Below, piece by piece: positions 61,225 to 64,000 of a stretch of DNA of 64,000 nt (within the stretch, counting starts at the first letter, position 1; each line of letters begins with the position of its first letter). The stretch spans positions 48,077 through 112,076 of the forward strand of contig JAJDTP010000017.1 of assembly GCA_022827095.1 (NCBI GenBank), in the 5' to 3' direction. The position numbers and the translations under genes are program-made. This DNA is from Dehalococcoidia bacterium. Its GTDB lineage: Bacteria; Chloroflexota; Dehalococcoidia; Lucifugimonadales; UBA3495. The notes beneath the pieces were generated by a model. That model was not told the origin of the DNA, ran no database searches, and worked only from the letters and a program-made list of their open reading frames with translations.

Positions 61225-62705
61225 CTAGCAGCCCGTCCGAGAATTAGGTCAGCGAGATGGAGAAGGTATGATGAAGGCAGTCCAGTCTTGGGGAGCCGGT
61301 GATGAGCAAGACCTATCTGCCCTATGATCCTGACCAGCAGTTGCTGCTGCCCGGGGCGCTGCGGGAGTGGCTGCCCGAGGACCACTTGTCCTACTTCATC
61401 TCCGATGTGGTGGACCAGTTGGACCTGGCCGAGATCACCGCCCGCTACGAAGGTGAGCGGCGCGGCGGCCCGCCCTACCATCCCAAGATGATGGTGAAGG
61501 TGCTGCTGTACGCCTACTGCGTCGGGGCGCCGTCATCACGGCGCATCGCCGCCAGGCTGCATGAGGACACCGCCTTCCGGGTGCTGGCGGCGAACAACAC
61601 CCCCGATTTCCGCACCATCTCGGACTTTCGCAAGGACCACCTGGCGGCGCTGTCGGGACTGTTTCTGCGGGTGTTGGTGTTTTGCCAGCGGGCCGGGCTG
61701 GTGAAGCTGGTCCACGTGGCGCTGGACGGCACCAAGGTCCGGGCCAATGCGTCGAAGCACAAGGCCATGAGTTACCAGCGCATGAAGGAGAAGGAAGCGC
61801 AGTTGCAGGGTGAGGTGGACGAGTTGCTGCGCCGGGCCCAGGAGGTGGATGAGGAAGAAGACCGCCGCTACGGCAAGGACCGACGCGGTGATGAGTTGCC
61901 GGCGGAGTTGGCCTTTCGGGAGGGACGGTTGGAGAGGATAAGGGCGGCCATGGCGGCGCTGGAAGCCGAGGCTCGGGCCGCTGCCGAGCAGGCTGAGGCC
62001 GAAGGCAAGGATCATCCCGGAGTGCCCGAGGACCAGGCCCAGCGCAATTTCACCGATGCCCAGTCGCGCATCATGCCCGGGCCTGGTGGGCGAGACTTCC
62101 GGCAGGCCTACAACTGTCAGGCAGTGGTGGACAGCCAGCATCAGGTGATCGTAGCTGCCCAGGCCACCAACCAAGCCTCGGACAAGCAGCAGGCGGTGGT
62201 GATGATCGAGGAGACCATCGCCAATGTGGGAGTGGCGCCCCGGGAGGTGTCCGCCGACGCCGGTTACTACTCGGCAAAGGCCGTGGCCGAACTATCGGCC
62301 CTGGGCACCGACCCCTTCATCGCACCGGACAAGACCCGCCACGGTCGCCAACCGCCGCCCGCTCCCAGAGGACGCATCCCCAAGGCGCTCTCTCCCAGAG
62401 ACCGGATGCGCCGCAAGCTGCAGACCAAACGGGGTCGTCAGAGGTACGCGCTGCGCATGGCGACGGTGGAGCCGGTATTCGGTCAGATCAAGCAGGGCAG
62501 AGGCTTCCGGCAGTTCCTGCTGCGGGGATTGGCAAAGGTCCAGGGGGAGTGGTCGCTGATCTGCACCGGCCACAACCTGCTCAAGCTCTTCCGCCACTGC
62601 CGCCCGTTGGGCAATACCACATCGCCAAGCCCGCTAACCGTGTGAACCGTGCCTACCACATGGCCTCATCAGCAATCACCCGCCAATCCTCAGACGGGCT
62701 GCTAG
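61225..62705. mobile_element. IS1182-like insertion sequence
   Basis: About 1.48 kb bounded by inverted repeats CTAGCAGCCCGTCCGAG (left) and, inverted at the right end, CTAGCAGCCCGTCTGAG, 16 of 17 bases identical and extendable to about 24 with four mismatches. One intact transposase fills it. A target-site duplication is not evident by eye. It lies between the ilv leader and a VapC pair. Confidence 0.85.
61302..62645 (+). CDS. IS1182-family DDE transposase
   Basis: 447 residues: YDPDQQLLLPGALREWLPEDHLSYFISDVVDQLDL at the N-terminus, FRTISDFRKDHL, VALDGTKVRANASKHKAMSYQRM, YNCQAVVDSQHQVIVA, SADAGYYSAKAVAEL, TVEPVFGQIKQGRGFRQFLLRGL. The DDE residues are likely the Asp of ALDGT, the Asp of SADAGY and the Glu of TVEPVFG. 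GGGGAG precedes the ATG. The frame is full length, so the element may still move. Confidence 0.92.
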   Translation: MSKTYLPYDPDQQLLLPGALREWLPEDHLSYFISDVVDQLDLAEITARYEGERRGGPPYHPKMMVKVLLYAYCVGAPSSRRIAARLHEDTAFRVLAANNTPDFRTISDFRKDHLAALSGLFLRVLVFCQRAGLVKLVHVALDGTKVRANASKHKAMSYQRMKEKEAQLQGEVDELLRRAQEVDEEEDRRYGKDRRGDELPAELAFREGRLERIRAAMAALEAEARAAAEQAEAEGKDHPGVPEDQAQRNFTDAQSRIMPGPGGRDFRQAYNCQAVVDSQHQVIVAAQATNQASDKQQAVVMIEETIANVGVAPREVSADAGYYSAKAVAELSALGTDPFIAPDKTRHGRQPPPAPRGRIPKALSPRDRMRRKLQTKRGRQRYALRMATVEPVFGQIKQGRGFRQFLLRGLAKVQGEWSLICTGHNLLKLFRHCRPLGNTTSPSPLTV

Positions 62706-62751
62706 GCTGCCTGCGTGGAACGATCAAGCCGGGCACCGGAGGGAGCGCGCT

Positions 62752-63027
62752 ATGACCAAAACAGTGAAGGCCCGATTCTCCAACGGGGTGCTCACGCCGC
62801 TGGAAACCATTGACCTGCCGGAAGGCGCGTTGGTTTCACTGGACATCGGAGAAATCTCCACCACAGAGCCAGATGATCCGGCCACCGAGACGGAACTTTC
62901 GCCCGTGGCCAGCCGTGCGAGCATTACGGGCCGCAACGAACCGGTCAATTACAACCGGCTGAACGATGAACTTATGGATCAGGAATTCTTCGAGAAGGAA
63001 CGGAGAATCAGGGAACGCAGCGCATGA
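62752..63027 (+). CDS. AF2212-type (DUF104) antitoxin
   Basis: 91 residues starting MTKTVKARFSNGVLTPLETIDLPEGALVSLDI, the AF2212/DUF104 beta-hairpin pattern that wraps VapC-type toxins. The C-terminal half is acidic and helical (NDELMDQEFFEKERRIRERSA). It overlaps the toxin gene by 4 bases (ATGA). It sits 46 bases after the IS element. Confidence 0.82.
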   Translation: MTKTVKARFSNGVLTPLETIDLPEGALVSLDIGEISTTEPDDPATETELSPVASRASITGRNEPVNYNRLNDELMDQEFFEKERRIRERSA

Positions 63028-63452
63028 TCGTACCGGACATCAACATGCTGATCTACGCTCACAAACCCGACGCCCCGGAGCATGACGTGGCCCAACGCTG
63101 GTGGCAGGACCTGGTTGGTGGGACCGAAAACGTCGGCATCCCCTGGGCAGTGGCAACAGGGTTTGTGCGCGTGATCAGCATTCCCGGAGTCCTAAGTCCT
63201 CCGGTGTCGCCGGCCAATGCCGCGGATTCCGTAGCAGACTGGTTCCGACACGGCCATATCACTCCGATCAACCCGGGCGATGGCCACATGAGCATCTTCC
63301 AGGAAAACCTCGCCGTCGCCGGCAGCGGCGCCAAGCTGGTGACAGACGCACACATAGCCGCATTGGCCATGGAACACGACGCGGATCTCCACACCAACGA
63401 TTCGGATTTCGCCCGCTTCCCCGGCTTACGCTGGCTAAACCCGCTCGCATGA
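63024..63452 (+). CDS. vapC: VapC-like PIN-domain toxin
   Basis: 142 residues. The PIN core is VPDINMLIYAH (D5), VTDAHIAALAMEHDADLHTNDSDFARFPGLRW (D108, D126). The middle Glu usual in PIN domains is not obvious; the WAVATGFVRVIS stretch fits a subgroup with such variation. It should be a metal-dependent ribonuclease (family knowledge) paired with the antitoxin just upstream. Confidence 0.87.
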   Translation: MIVPDINMLIYAHKPDAPEHDVAQRWWQDLVGGTENVGIPWAVATGFVRVISIPGVLSPPVSPANAADSVADWFRHGHITPINPGDGHMSIFQENLAVAGSGAKLVTDAHIAALAMEHDADLHTNDSDFARFPGLRWLNPLA

Positions 63453-63525
63453 CCAATCCCAAGCCAGTTGCCGACCGTGCCAGAGTAGCGAAATCGCCTC
63501 CGTTTTAAACAGCCACCGGGGTAAT

Positions 63526-63657
63526 TTAACATCGATGCACAGGATGAATAGGATGCTGGCGATACCGTCGTGGCGTTCCGAATCACAGTTGCGTCCCAGA
63601 TGCCGGGACGCAGAACAATAATCAATCAAATCCTGTCCATCCTGTGCATCGATGTAA
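63526..63657. repeat. Type D inverted element, full copy
   Basis: The ends TTAACATCGATGCACAGGATG and CCTGTGCATCGATGTAA are inverted copies about 132 bases apart. The internal AATCAATCAAATCCTGTCC matches the copy at 35.8 kb. CTACGCGTGAG follows at 63670-63680. Confidence 0.85.
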
Positions 63658-63731
63658 AAGACAGACTGGCTACGCGTGAGAATGCATCGCTCACCAGGGC
63701 TTTCCCAAAGTGATTGCCCACGGCGATCAAT

Positions 63732-63833
63732 CGCCAGAAGCAGGATTCACCGGATTTTCAGGATTGTGGTCATACTTAGCGCCAACCAACCCAATCCTGA
63801 TAATCCCCAAATCCCGTAAATCCTGTTTCTGAC
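63732..63833. repeat. Type A palindromic element
   Basis: 102 bases with slightly changed ends (GCCAGAAGCAGGATT and AATCCTGTTTCTGAC). A 62-residue frame across it is only the translated repeat. Confidence 0.8.
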
Positions 63834-64000
63834 ATCCCCCTTGCCCAAACCAGAACTTACGTGCTATTATGTGTCCACAGGTGATTGTCCCTCTTCGACC
63901 AGGTTCCGAGAACACACGGCCAACCCCATCAGCATCCAGTCGCTACCGGCATCCGCAGGAGACTGTCCCCGACCATCCTAATCGGAGCAGTCGCCTCTGC
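63834..64000. other. Window end, no certain gene
   Basis: TTACGTGCTATTATG looks promoter-like. A frame beginning ATGTGTCCACAG runs open to the end of the window, but shows no recognisable protein. It could be the 5' end of a gene continuing outside. Confidence 0.3.

Noticed and set aside
63727..63915. A 62-residue minus-strand frame containing QKQDLRDLGIIRIG
   Set aside because: It is only the translation of a type A palindrome; the same peptide words appear at every copy of the repeat.

Overview
The window looks like a GC-rich, uncultivated-type bacterial chromosome, most probably a Chloroflexota member of the Dehalococcoidia/SAR202 kind. This is inferred, not proven. The pointers are large secreted fibronectin/IPT-repeat proteins, a membrane kinase with a long PTDTPEPT-type linker, many F420/flavin luciferase-like and Rieske enzymes, several toxin-antitoxin pairs, and many dispersed short palindromes of the GTCATTGCGAG kind. 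There is no rRNA operon and no CRISPR array. One tRNA-Pro(GGG), one IS1182-like element and one T-box leader are present.

Layout. 0-11.3 kb: two coupled tiny membrane proteins, then five exported or membrane proteins on the plus strand. Three share an MSxKTRK signal peptide and a Shine-Dalgarno (SD)-sequestering 5' hairpin; the other two are a collagen-like protein and its domain relative. 11.3-18.1 kb (minus): glyA, then a phospho-signalling cluster made of PP2C phosphatase, TerY-like vWA, a degenerate vWA paralogue, a TM2-domain protein and a transmembrane kinase (a TerY-P-like triad). 18.2-25.1 kb: RelE-type toxin/antidote, DUF3500, an orphan HigA, small peptides with a PGKPPGG motif, and a type IIG-like restriction-methyltransferase with a palindromic repeat read in frame. 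25.3-30.5 kb: hydrolase, luciferase-like oxidoreductase, two PaREP1/HEPN-like proteins, Rieske oxygenase and amidohydrolase. 30.6-35.3 kb: a complete aapJQMP-type amino-acid ABC transporter.

35.4-48 kb: a second luciferase-like enzyme, Uma2, SDR, tRNA-Pro, a DnaJ-like protein, ComM/YifB, a Xer recombinase, a molybdopterin enzyme with its FNR-type reductase, an M50-like pseudoprotease, and islands of nested palindromes. 48-54.5 kb: HEPN-like protein, two ferritin-like proteins (one intact, one with its metal ligands lost), HigBA, TcmP plus a three-Cys Gp37/Gp68 protein, and DUF4160/DUF2442. 54.5-61 kb (minus): the branched-chain amino acid block T-box-ilvB-ilvN-ilvC-Uma2-small Leu/Val-rich ORF-leuA. 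61-64 kb: an IS1182-like element, an AF2212-type antitoxin with a VapC toxin, and repeats.

The most unusual points are: the TerY-P-like cluster with one intact and one dead vWA; a repeat insertion translated inside a methyltransferase; the shared SD-hiding hairpins upstream of three exported proteins; four families of nested palindromes; and three proteins that keep their fold signatures but have lost the metal-binding residues (vWA, ferritin-like, M50).
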